Positions 53,488-61,431 of a stretch of DNA of 64,000 nucleotides are shown here, one piece after another. The DNA comes from Mesorhizobium sp. RMAD-H1 (GTDB lineage Bacteria > Pseudomonadota > Alphaproteobacteria > Rhizobiales > Rhizobiaceae): contig NZ_JACHWN010000001.1 of NCBI RefSeq assembly GCF_014191375.1, positions 682,001-746,000 of the forward strand. Reading direction: 5' to 3'. The notes under the pieces are model-generated. The model saw only the letters and a program-made list of their open reading frames with translations, made no database searches and was not told where the DNA came from. Made by a program: the position numbers and the translations under genes. Position 1 is the stretch's first letter. Each line of letters starts with the position of its first letter.

Positions 53488-54720
53488 TCACTCCGCCGGC
53501 TGCAGCACAGGCCTCTCCACCGCATGTTCGCGGATCGGCCAATGAACGATCGCGGCGAAAAGGCCGAGCACCACGCCGAGCCACCAGACCGGATCATAGG
53601 AGCCGAAACGGTCATAGAGATAGCCGCCGAGCCAGACGCCGAGGAACGAGCCGATCTGGTGCGAGAAGAAGACGATGCCGCCCAGCATGCCAAGATAGCG
53701 CGTGCCGAACATGATGGCGACGAGCGAATTCGTCGGCGGCACGGTGGAGAGCCACAGGAGCCCCATCAGGCCGGAGAAGACCAGCACCGACGCTCCCGTT
53801 TGCGGCAGGAGCAGGAAGGCGGTGACGAGAATGGACCGCGCGACATAGAGCAGCGCCAGGAAGACCGGCTTGGACATGCGCTGGCTGATGATGCCCGAGC
53901 CGAGCGAGCCGATGATGTTGAAGAAGCCGATCAGCGCCAGGCCCCAGACCGCATATTGCGGCTCGATGCCGATATCGGCGATATAGGCCGGAAAATGCGC
54001 CGTGATGAACGCCACCTGGAAGCCGCAGACGAAGAAGCCCGAGGTGAGCAGGAGATAGCTCTTGTGGCCGAGCGCCTCGCGCAGTGCCGCGCCGATCGAC
54101 TGCTTGTAGGCATCCTGGCTGACGCGCCCGCTCGAGGAATTGCCGCGCAGCGGGATCGCGAGGAGCGGGATCGCCAGCATGGCGATGCCCATGTAAACGA
54201 GTGCGTCGGACCAGCCGAAGCGTTCTATGAGGCCGAGGCTGATCGGCGCGAAGGCGAACATGCCGGCAGAGCCTGCCGCCGTGCCGAGGCCGAAGACGAA
54301 GGTGCGGTTCTCAGCCGAGACATTGCGCGCGAAGGCCGAGAGCACCACTCCGAACGAACCGGCGGCGACGCCGAGACCGACGAGGATGCCGCCGCCGACA
54401 TGCAGCATGAGAGGTGCATCCGCATGCGCCATCAGGAGAAGGCCGCTCGCATAGAGGATTGCCGAGAGCAGCAGCACCCGCCAGGTGCCGTATTTGTCGG
54501 CGATCGCGCCGAAGAAGGGTTGGCCAGCGCCCCAGAACAGGTTCTGCAGGGCCATGGCGAGGCCGAAAGTCGTGCGGTCCCAGCCCTTTTCGGTGAGCAT
54601 CGGCAACTGGAATATGCCCATGGCCGAGCGCGGACCGAAGGTCAGAAGCGCGATCAGGCAGCCGGAGATGATGATGAGCCAGGGCAGGGCGTTCTGCTTC
54701 GTAGCGGGCGAATGGGCCAT
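53488..54720 (-). CDS. MFS transporter (monocarboxylate/oxalate-type)
   Basis: A 410-residue protein with twelve predicted helices. FGPRSAMGIFQLPML and FFGAIADKYGTWRVLLL fit the MFS group that includes monocarboxylate and oxalate/formate-like carriers of alphaproteobacteria. The substrate is unknown. Start ATG 54720. A palindrome lies about 130 bp upstream in the region shared with nadA. Confidence 0.85.
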   Translation of the reverse strand: MAHSPATKQNALPWLIIISGCLIALLTFGPRSAMGIFQLPMLTEKGWDRTTFGLAMALQNLFWGAGQPFFGAIADKYGTWRVLLLSAILYASGLLLMAHADAPLMLHVGGGILVGLGVAAGSFGVVLSAFARNVSAENRTFVFGLGTAAGSAGMFAFAPISLGLIERFGWSDALVYMGIAMLAIPLLAIPLRGNSSSGRVSQDAYKQSIGAALREALGHKSYLLLTSGFFVCGFQVAFITAHFPAYIADIGIEPQYAVWGLALIGFFNIIGSLGSGIISQRMSKPVFLALLYVARSILVTAFLLLPQTGASVLVFSGLMGLLWLSTVPPTNSLVAIMFGTRYLGMLGGIVFFSHQIGSFLGVWLGGYLYDRFGSYDPVWWLGVVLGLFAAIVHWPIREHAVERPVLQPAE

Positions 54721-54852
54721 GTCGGGATCCTGAAAGCATGTCCGGAAAAGGCAGGCGCCTTGTTACCGATACATGCGGAATAACGGGTTGAACGGCTCGT
54801 TGCGCGGAGTCGTCCTCTTGAATGATGACTTTAGCTGATCCGACACATCATA

Positions 54853-54868
54853 CAAACGAATTGGTTTG
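54853..54868. promoter_or_regulatory. palindrome in the region between MFS gene and nadA
   Basis: CAAACGAATTGGTTTG is symmetric about AATT except at one base pair. It lies 133 bp upstream of the MFS start and about 190 bp upstream of nadA, in an AT-rich stretch of the 340-bp gap 54721-55060. No other structure than this and the nadA site is seen in the gap. Confidence 0.35.
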
Positions 54869-55022
54869 AACATTCCTTCACCGGATTTGATCTGTCGGCT
54901 GCGGACGGATCACTATCGTCCTGCTTCTTGCACGAAACTTTTATGACAGGGCGGCTTGCAGCACGCCGAATATGGCCTTATGTCTTTGCGCACGGCACTG
55001 CCGTTTTTCTTTTGGTCAGATA

Positions 55023-55041
55023 TATGCTCAGTGTGAGTATA
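55023..55041. promoter_or_regulatory. operator candidate of the nad operon
   Basis: TATGCTCA-GTG-TGAGTATA is a palindrome with seven of eight pairs matching, 19 bp before the nadA start chosen here. In Rhizobiales nadABC is controlled by NadQ, whose sites are, as far as I recall, of this TACTCA/TGAGTA type. The regulator gene is not in the window, so this is inference. Confidence 0.5.
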
Positions 55042-55060
55042 AATGCCGGGAGGGCAGCAT

Positions 55061-56137
55061 ATGGCGACGAATACAGCAGCAATCCGCGCGGCATCGGCTG
55101 CGGGAAGGAGCGCCGCCGAGCGGTTCGGCGTCATGGAGATGCCCCCGCTTGATTTCACGCCCGATGTGGCGCGCGAGACCGAGCATCTCTATGAGCGCGT
55201 CGCCCATCACATCCCGCGCATCGAATGGCCTGTTTACGCGCCCTATGTCGCCGCGATCAACCGGCTGAAGAAGGAGCGGGGCGCCGTCATCCTGGCGCAT
55301 AACTACCAGACGCCGGAGATCTTCCACTGTGTGGCCGATATTGTCGGCGACTCGCTGCAACTCGCCCGCGAGGCGACCAAGGTCGATGCCGGGATCATCG
55401 TTCAGTGCGGCGTGCATTTCATGGCCGAGACGTCGAAGCTGCTCAACCCGGAAAAGACGGTGCTCATCCCCGATATGAAGGCCGGCTGCTCGCTGGCCGA
55501 GTCGATATCAGGCGCCGATGTGCGCCTGCTGCGCGAGACCTATCCGGGCGTGCCGATCGTCACCTATGTCAACACCTCGGCCGAGGTGAAGGCGGAGAGC
55601 GACATCTGCTGCACCTCAGCCAATGCGGTTGAGGTGGTCGAAAGCTTCGGCGTGGACCGCGTCCTGTGCATTCCCGACGAGTTCCTGGCGCAGAATGTCG
55701 CCGCGCAGACCAAGGTGAAGGTCCTGACCTGGAAGGGTCATTGCGAGGTGCATGAGCGCTTCACGGCGGAAGAACTGGTGGCCTATAAGGAAGCCGATCC
55801 GTCGATCCAGATCATCGCCCATCCCGAATGCCCGCCGGAAGTCGTCGCCGTCTCCGATTTCGCGGGCTCGACCAGCGGCATGATCGATTATGTCAGGAAG
55901 AACCGCCCGCCCAAGGTGCTGCTCGTTACCGAATGCTCTATGGCATCCAACATCGAATCGGAAGCGCCTGGCGTCCAGTTCATCAAACCGTGCAATCTCT
56001 GCCCGCACATGAAGCGCATCACCCTGCCGAAGATCCTGGAAAGCCTCGTCTTCATGCGCGAGGAAATCCATGTCGATCCGGCCGTCGCCGAGCGCGCCCG
56101 CATGGCGGTGGAACGCATGGTGAATTTGCGGAATTGA
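55061..56137 (+). CDS. nadA: quinolinate synthase
   Basis: A 358-residue enzyme that condenses iminoaspartate with dihydroxyacetone phosphate into quinolinate, the second step of NAD synthesis. Conserved [4Fe-4S] and active-site segments: [51 protein letters not shown] and [14 protein letters not shown] 55061 has GGAGG seven bases upstream and is preferred over ATG 55043. It is first in nadA-nadB-nadC, with a family B repeat before nadB. Confidence 0.95.
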   Translation: MATNTAAIRAASAAGRSAAERFGVMEMPPLDFTPDVARETEHLYERVAHHIPRIEWPVYAPYVAAINRLKKERGAVILAHNYQTPEIFHCVADIVGDSLQLAREATKVDAGIIVQCGVHFMAETSKLLNPEKTVLIPDMKAGCSLAESISGADVRLLRETYPGVPIVTYVNTSAEVKAESDICCTSANAVEVVESFGVDRVLCIPDEFLAQNVAAQTKVKVLTWKGHCEVHERFTAEELVAYKEADPSIQIIAHPECPPEVVAVSDFAGSTSGMIDYVRKNRPPKVLLVTECSMASNIESEAPGVQFIKPCNLCPHMKRITLPKILESLVFMREEIHVDPAVAERARMAVERMVNLRN

Positions 56138-56164
56138 GGGAAAGGCTGAAATGTTGGCGGTTCT

Positions 56165-56325
56165 TACCCCCCTCTGGCCTGCCGGCCATCTCCCCCTCAA
56201 GGGGGGAGATTGGCTGACACTTTCCTCGTCACTCACTCTGCAGTGCCTGCGATTGGTGCCTGGCGTCGATAACAGCGTAATCTCCCCCCTTGAGGGGGAG
56301 ATGCCCGGCAGGGCAGAGGGGGGTG
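56165..56325. repeat. family B palindromic element, copy 3
   Basis: 161 bp; left arm with the GGCCTGCCGGCC variant, right arm with GCCCGGCAGGGC. The core (GGCTGACAC..., GCGATTGGTGCC) has the same orientation as the copy inside nadB. It lies between nadA and nadB and ends 24 bp before the nadB start. Confidence 0.92.
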
Positions 56326-56349
56326 CTGATCATTTGGCGCGAGGCATCC

Positions 56350-58047
56350 ATGCCTCCCTCTGACATCATCATCGTCGGCGGCGGGCTCGCCGGCCTGTTC
56401 TGCGCGCTGAAGCTCGCGCCGCGTCCCGTCACCGTTCTCGCCGCAGCACCCATCGGCCGCGGCGCGTCGTCCGCCTGGGCGCAGGCGGGCATTGCCGCCG
56501 CCGTTTCGCAAGGCGATACGGTCGAGCAGCACGTAGCCGACACGATCGCGGCGGGCGATGGCATCGTCGATGAGAAGATCGCGCGGCTGATGGCCTCGGA
56601 AGCCGCCGACCGCGTCCACGATCTTCTCTCCTATGGCGTGCCCTTCGATCGTGATCTCGACGGCAGGCTGCAGGTCTCGCGCGAGGCGGCGCATTCGCAA
56701 AGCCGGATCGTGCGCGTGCGCGGCGACATGGCTGGGCGCGCCATCATGCAGGCGCTGGTCGACACGGTGCGCCGCACGCCGTCGATCCGCGTGCTGGAGG
56801 GCTTCGTCGCTGAGGAAATCGCCATGGAAGACGGCCGGGTCTCCGGCATTTTCGCCCGCGGCGGCACCGGGGAGGGCGCCAGGCGCCTCCACCTGCCGGC
56901 GCGCGCCGTGGTGCTCGCCTCCGGGGGCATCGGCCATCTCTATGAGGTCACCACCAATCCCCCCGAAGCGCGCGGCGGTGGTGTCGGCATGGCCGCGCGG
57001 GCCGGCGCGACCATGGCCGACATGGAGTTCGTGCAGTTCCACCCGACCGCGCTCGATGTCGGCAAGGATCCCACGCCGCTCGCCACCGAGGCGCTGCGCG
57101 GCCATGGCGCAACGCTCATCAATGATCGCGGCGAGCGCTTCATGTTGGCCATCGACCCGGCGGGCGAGATGGCGCCGCGCGATGTCGTGGCGCGCGGCAT
57201 CTTCGCCGAGGTGATGGCCGGCCGTGGTGCCTGGCTTGATGCTACCCAGGCGATAGGCGAGAGCTTTCCGGAAGAGTTCCCTACCGTCTACGGCTATGCC
57301 CAGGAAGCCGGCATCGACCCGGTCACAGAGCCGATCCCGGTCGTCCCGGCCGCGCATTATTTCATGGGCGGCGTCCTGACCGATGCCGACGGTCGAACCT
57401 CGCTCGAAGGTCTCTGGGCCTGCGGCGAAGCCGCCTCGACCGGCGCCCATGGCGCCAATCGCCTGGCCTCGAACTCGCTGCTTGAGGCGGTGGTCTTCGC
57501 CGCACGGGTGGCGGCGGATGTTGAGGCGTGCTTTTCGGTTAAAACGCTGCGCGAGGATCACCCCCCTCTGCCCTGCCGGGCATCTCCCCCTCAAGGGGGG
57601 AGATTGGCTGACACGGCTCATGGCTCTCATCCGGCGAGGCTGGCGATTGATGCCGACGTTGATGAAAGCCCAATCTCCCCCCTTGAGGGGGAGATGCCCG
57701 GCAGGGCAGAGGGGGGTGTTTATTTTAACCGGGCGATCAATCCGGACGCCATCGCCCTTCTCCGCAAAACCATGAGCACACATTTCGGCGTCATCCGCGA
57801 CCGTGCGGGCATGGAGGAGGGCTTGCGCATCATCCTCGGCCTCGAACGGGCCAACCGCAACGCCGCCTTCGCCAACACGCTGACTGCGGCAAAGCTCGTC
57901 GCCGTCAGCGCACTGCGCCGCGAGGAAAGCCGGGGCGGGCATTTCCGCACCGATTTCCCGGAAGCCCGGCCCAAATGGCAGCGCCGTTCCACGCTCACCC
58001 TTGCCGAAGCCGACCGGCTGGCTCACCAATATCTGGAATTCGCCTGA
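56350..58047 (+). CDS. nadB: L-aspartate oxidase with an in-frame repeat insertion
   Basis: A 565-residue flavoprotein that oxidises aspartate to iminoaspartate for NadA. Family segments: [16 protein letters not shown] (FAD, residues 6-21), [43 protein letters not shown] and [14 protein letters not shown]. The family usually has 510-540 residues. The excess is a 160-bp family B element at 57559-57718, read in frame as about residues 404-457 ([14 protein letters not shown]... [16 protein letters not shown]), at the join between the FAD/capping part and the C-terminal helical domain. The frame resumes correctly ([29 protein letters not shown]), so the gene looks functional. ATG 56350; stop overlaps nadC. 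Confidence 0.93.
   Translation: MPPSDIIIVGGGLAGLFCALKLAPRPVTVLAAAPIGRGASSAWAQAGIAAAVSQGDTVEQHVADTIAAGDGIVDEKIARLMASEAADRVHDLLSYGVPFDRDLDGRLQVSREAAHSQSRIVRVRGDMAGRAIMQALVDTVRRTPSIRVLEGFVAEEIAMEDGRVSGIFARGGTGEGARRLHLPARAVVLASGGIGHLYEVTTNPPEARGGGVGMAARAGATMADMEFVQFHPTALDVGKDPTPLATEALRGHGATLINDRGERFMLAIDPAGEMAPRDVVARGIFAEVMAGRGAWLDATQAIGESFPEEFPTVYGYAQEAGIDPVTEPIPVVPAAHYFMGGVLTDADGRTSLEGLWACGEAASTGAHGANRLASNSLLEAVVFAARVAADVEACFSVKTLREDHPPLPCRASPPQGGRLADTAHGSHPARLAIDADVDESPISPLEGEMPGRAEGGVYFNRAINPDAIALLRKTMSTHFGVIRDRAGMEEGLRIILGLERANRNAAFANTLTAAKLVAVSALRREESRGGHFRTDFPEARPKWQRRSTLTLAEADRLAHQYLEFA
57559..57718. repeat. family B palindromic element, copy 4, inside nadB
   Basis: 160 bp with the full terminal inverted repeats of the family, wholly inside the coding region. 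The element is free of stop codons in the nadB frame and, with two flanking bases, adds a whole number of codons. The DNA halves could still fold into a large hairpin in the mRNA. Confidence 0.92.
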
Positions 58048-58919
58048 TGACAGCCAAAGCCAACCCGCCCGTCCTGCCGCGCCTGACGGTGGAGGACGCG
58101 GTGCGTGCCGCGCTCGCCGAGGATCTGGGCCGCGCCGGCGATATCACGACCCAGGCGACGATTCCGGAAGAAGCGCGGGCGAAGGCGGTTCTCGCCAGCC
58201 GGCAGGCCGGCGTGGTGGCGGGCCTTGCCTTTGCCGAAACCGCTTTCGCGCTCACCGACCCGGCGGTAAGGTTCACCGCTCTCGTCAGGGACGGCGAGAG
58301 GGTCGAGCCCGGCCAGGTGATCGCCCGTGTCGAGGGTAGCGCCCGCGCCATCCTTTCCGCTGAACGTGTGGCGCTGAACTTCCTCATGTATCTGAGCGGC
58401 ATTGCCAGCTATACCGCGAAATTCGCCGATCTGATCGCCCATACGCACGCCAAGGTCTGCGACACGCGCAAGACCGTGCCCGGCATGCGTGCCTTTGCCA
58501 AATATGCGGTGCGCTGCGGCGGCGGTGCCAATCACCGCTTCGGGCTCGACGATGCGATCCTCATCAAGGACAATCATATTGCCGTGGCAGGCGGCGTGAC
58601 GAGGGCTATTGAAGCGGCACGCGCCTATGCGGGGCATCTGGTCAAGATCGAGATCGAAGTCGATACCGTCGCCCAGCTGGAGGAAGCGCTGTCGGTCGGC
58701 GCGGATGTGATTCTCCTTGACAACATGGCCCCGGAACTTCTTGAAAAAGCCGTGAAAATCAACGCCGGTAGGGCGAGGCTCGAAGCCTCCGGCAACATCT
58801 CCTTCGACACGATCAGGGCTGTGGCGGAAGCCGGCGTCGATTATATCTCCACCTCGAAGATAACCATGGCGGCGCCGACGCTCGATGTGGGGCTGGATAT
58901 AGGAATTGAAAATGCTTAG
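58047..58919 (+). CDS. nadC: nicotinate-nucleotide diphosphorylase (quinolinate phosphoribosyltransferase)
   Basis: A 290-residue enzyme converting quinolinate and PRPP to nicotinate mononucleotide. Signatures: [51 protein letters not shown] and [14 protein letters not shown]. The ATG at 58047 shares a base with the nadB stop (TGATG), so translation is coupled. A family B element follows, then panC. Confidence 0.96.
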   Translation: MTAKANPPVLPRLTVEDAVRAALAEDLGRAGDITTQATIPEEARAKAVLASRQAGVVAGLAFAETAFALTDPAVRFTALVRDGERVEPGQVIARVEGSARAILSAERVALNFLMYLSGIASYTAKFADLIAHTHAKVCDTRKTVPGMRAFAKYAVRCGGGANHRFGLDDAILIKDNHIAVAGGVTRAIEAARAYAGHLVKIEIEVDTVAQLEEALSVGADVILLDNMAPELLEKAVKINAGRARLEASGNISFDTIRAVAEAGVDYISTSKITMAAPTLDVGLDIGIENA

Positions 58920-58938
58920 CCGGAATCGCCTGCCACTA

Positions 58939-59098
58939 TACCCCCCTCTGCCCTGCCGGGCATCTCCCCCTCAAGGGGGGAGATTACGCCTTCATCGACG
59001 CGCGTATAAATCGCGAATCTCGCAGAACGTGTGGGGAGAGCGGCATCAGCCAATCTCCCCCCTTGAGGGGGAGATGCCCGGCAGGGCAGAGGGGGGTG
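58939..59098. repeat. family B palindromic element, copy 5
   Basis: 160 bp with full terminal inverted repeats; the core is in the reverse orientation relative to the nadB copy. Its right end (GAGGGGGG, 59089-59096) is nine bases before the GTG start of panC and is the only G-rich stretch that could serve as its ribosome binding site. Confidence 0.92.
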
Positions 59099-59105
59099 CT
59101 CGCCA

Positions 59106-59954
59106 GTGAAAGTCATTTCCACCATTGCTGACCTCCGCGCGGCGTTGAAAGCGGAACGCCGTTCCGGAAAGACGATCGGCCTCGTGCCGACCATGGGCTA
59201 TCTCCATATCGGCCATCTCACGCTCGCACGCCAGTCGCGCAAGTCCTGCGACGTCACGGTCACCTCGATTTTCGTCAACCCGACGCAGTTCGGCCCGAAC
59301 GAGGATCTGGCCACCTATCCGCGCGATCTCGACCGCGATCTCAAATTACTCGAAGCCGAAGGCGTCGATTATGTCTTCACGCCGGAAGTGGCGGAGATTT
59401 ACCGCCCGAACGCCGAAACCATTGTCGAGACGACGCATCTCTCGCGCATCCTGATCGGCCGCATCCGTCCCGGCCATTTCCGCGGGGTGACGACGGTCGT
59501 CACCAAGCTTTTCAACATCGTCCAGCCCGACCGCGCCTTCTTCGGCGAAAAGGATTATCAGCAGCTCGCCATCATCCGCCGCATGGTGGCGGACCTGGAT
59601 GTGCCGGTGGAGATCATCGGTGTGCCGACGGTGCGGGAGACGGATGGCCTTGCCTGCTCCTCGCGCAATGCACTCCTGACGCCGGAAGACCGCAAGGCGG
59701 CGCCGGTGCTGTCGAAGGCCTTGGACATGGCGGAAAGCCTTGCGGCGAAGGGCGAGCGCTTCGTGCCGGCGCTCCGCAAGGCGATCCTGAAGGTGCTGGA
59801 GTCGAAGCCGCGCGGGCTGGTCGAGGCGGTGGATATCCGCGACGCGGCGGATCTGGCAAAAATCACCGGAAAATTCGAGAACCCTGTGGTCGTGCTGTTA
59901 ACCGTGCGCTTCGGCAAGGTACGATTGATCGATCAAAGGGTGATAGGTTGGTGA
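59106..59954 (+). CDS. panC: pantothenate synthetase
   Basis: A 282-residue ligase that joins pantoate and beta-alanine with ATP. It has [15 protein letters not shown] with the HIGH-type motif at about residues 28-42, [26 protein letters not shown] and [12 protein letters not shown]. The start is GTG 59106 just after the family B element. Its TGA stop lies at the beginning of a short family C array. panB follows 64 bp later. Confidence 0.95.
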   Translation: MKVISTIADLRAALKAERRSGKTIGLVPTMGYLHIGHLTLARQSRKSCDVTVTSIFVNPTQFGPNEDLATYPRDLDRDLKLLEAEGVDYVFTPEVAEIYRPNAETIVETTHLSRILIGRIRPGHFRGVTTVVTKLFNIVQPDRAFFGEKDYQQLAIIRRMVADLDVPVEIIGVPTVRETDGLACSSRNALLTPEDRKAAPVLSKALDMAESLAAKGERFVPALRKAILKVLESKPRGLVEAVDIRDAADLAKITGKFENPVVVLLTVRFGKVRLIDQRVIGW

Positions 59955-60010
59955 GATATCGAAGGGTTCATATTACGATCTCACTATTCCCGACCTCGCT
60001 ATCTCACTGG
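59949..60010. repeat. family C inverted octamer array, copy 6 (short)
   Basis: GGTGAGATATCG (59949 on) faces ATCTCACTATTCCCGACCTCGCTATCTCACTGG, cited here by position 59978-60010. It is the most degenerate copy; period and inversion are recognisable mainly by comparison with copy 5. It separates panC and panB. Confidence 0.55.
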
Positions 60011-60018
60011 AAAAGAAC

Positions 60019-60837
60019 ATGAGCCAGGAAATCGTCACCCGCAGGATCACCGCGCCGGATATCCGCGCAATGAAGGGCGGCAGGCCCATCGTGTCGCTGA
60101 CCGCCTATCACGCCCATACGGCGGCAATCGTCGACCGCTATGCCGACTTCATGCTGGTCGGCGACAGCCTGGGCATGGTGATGCACGGGATGGATTCGAC
60201 CATCGGCGTCACGCTGGAGATGATGATCGTGCATGGTCGCGCGGTGGTGCGGGGCTCCAGCCGCGCGCTCGTCGTGGTCGACATGCCCTTCGGCACCTAT
60301 GAGGAAAGCCCGTCGGAGGCCTTCCGCAACGCCGCCCGCATCATGAAGGAGACGGCCTGCGGCGCGGTGAAGCTGGAAGGCGGCGCCCGGATGGCCGAGA
60401 CCATCCGCTTCCTGACCGAGCGCGGCATCCCCGTCATGGCCCATATCGGCCTGACGCCGCAGTCGGTCAACATTCTGGGCGGCTTCAAGACGCAAGGGCG
60501 CGATCCCGCGCACTGGCCGGTGATCAAGGCGGATGCTGAGGCGGTGGCTGAGGCGGGGGCCTTCGCGGTGGTGCTGGAAGGCATCGTCGAGCCGCTCGCC
60601 GCCGAGATCACCCGCGAGGTGACGATCCCCACCATTGGTATCGGCGCGTCGAAGGAATGCGACGGGCAGATCCTGGTGCTCGAGGATATGCTCGGCCTGA
60701 ATCCGCGCCCGCCGAAATTCGTCAAGCAATATGGCGTTGTCGCCGCCGCGATCGAGGATGCGGTGAAGGCCTATGCGGAGGATGTCCGCACCCGCGCCTT
60801 CCCGACCGACGAGCAGGTCTACAAGCTGAAGAAATAA
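60019..60837 (+). CDS. panB: 3-methyl-2-oxobutanoate hydroxymethyltransferase
   Basis: A 272-residue enzyme that makes ketopantoate from 2-oxoisovalerate and methylene-tetrahydrofolate, the first step toward pantothenate. [44 protein letters not shown] and [15 protein letters not shown] are family signatures. Start ATG 60019. The order panC then panB after the nad operon puts two cofactor pathways side by side. Converges with a GNAT gene. Confidence 0.96.
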   Translation: MSQEIVTRRITAPDIRAMKGGRPIVSLTAYHAHTAAIVDRYADFMLVGDSLGMVMHGMDSTIGVTLEMMIVHGRAVVRGSSRALVVVDMPFGTYEESPSEAFRNAARIMKETACGAVKLEGGARMAETIRFLTERGIPVMAHIGLTPQSVNILGGFKTQGRDPAHWPVIKADAEAVAEAGAFAVVLEGIVEPLAAEITREVTIPTIGIGASKECDGQILVLEDMLGLNPRPPKFVKQYGVVAAAIEDAVKAYAEDVRTRAFPTDEQVYKLKK

Positions 60838-60853
60838 AGCGGCTGTCTGAAGC

Positions 60854-61312
60854 TTAAAGTGGTTTGCGATAGACGATGAACGATGAGCGCGGCGTGATCG
60901 TGTCGTAGAGCGAGCGGGCAGGGGCGTTGTATTCCTGCGTGTGCCAGTAGATCCGGAAGGCATTTCGCGCCCGCGCCGCAGCCTCGACGCCTTCGATGAG
61001 CTTGCGGGCGGCCCCGCCGCCGCGCGCCGCCGGATCGACGAACAGATCTTCCAGATAGCAGTTCGGACGGTCGCTCCAGGTCGAAGCGTGGAAGAGATAA
61101 TTGGCGAAGCCGATGACCTCGCCACCGCGTTCGGCGACGAGCGCCTTCACCTCCGATGCCGGATCGAGAATGCGCTTCCAGGTATTGGCGACCACCGCTT
61201 CAGGGACGCTCGCCCGGTAGAACGCGTTATAGGCGGCAAACAGGGAGCGCCAGGAATTCTCGTCATCCGCATCAGCCGGACGGATGATGGTCCCGATTGT
61301 GTTTTCGCTCAT
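60854..61312 (-). CDS. GNAT-family N-acetyltransferase
   Basis: A 152-residue acetyltransferase: IIRPADADDENSW begins the fold, LEDLFVDPAARGGGAARKLIEG contains the acetyl-CoA pyrophosphate loop (motif A, about residues 88-108), and YWHTQEYNAPARSLYD is motif B. This is close to small GNATs acting on small amines or amino acids, but the substrate is not deducible. ATG 61312 is the start; the longer frame to 61399 crosses the terminator at 61380. Confidence 0.9.
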   Translation of the reverse strand: MSENTIGTIIRPADADDENSWRSLFAAYNAFYRASVPEAVVANTWKRILDPASEVKALVAERGGEVIGFANYLFHASTWSDRPNCYLEDLFVDPAARGGGAARKLIEGVEAAARARNAFRIYWHTQEYNAPARSLYDTITPRSSFIVYRKPL

Positions 61313-61379
61313 GGCTCGCCGTCCCCCGGTTTGGATGAATGGAGCCGATCTATATCCTGATTTGAAGCCAACAAGAAAG

Positions 61380-61409
61380 AACCCCGCGGATGACGCCATC
61401 CGCGGGGTT
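61380..61409 (-). terminator. terminator of the RND pump gene
   Basis: AACCCCGCGGAT and ATCCGCGGGGTT form a perfect 12-bp stem with a 6-nt loop. On the reverse strand it is followed by CTTTCTTGTT. It lies 22 bp past the stop of the efflux gene. Confidence 0.88.
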
Positions 61410-61431
61410 CTGTTGCTTAATGCGCCTTTGT

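Noticed and set aside
56233-58029. 598-codon reverse frame across nadB and two family B repeats
   Set aside because: Shadow of nadB; the repeats happen to be stop-free in several frames, which lengthens it.
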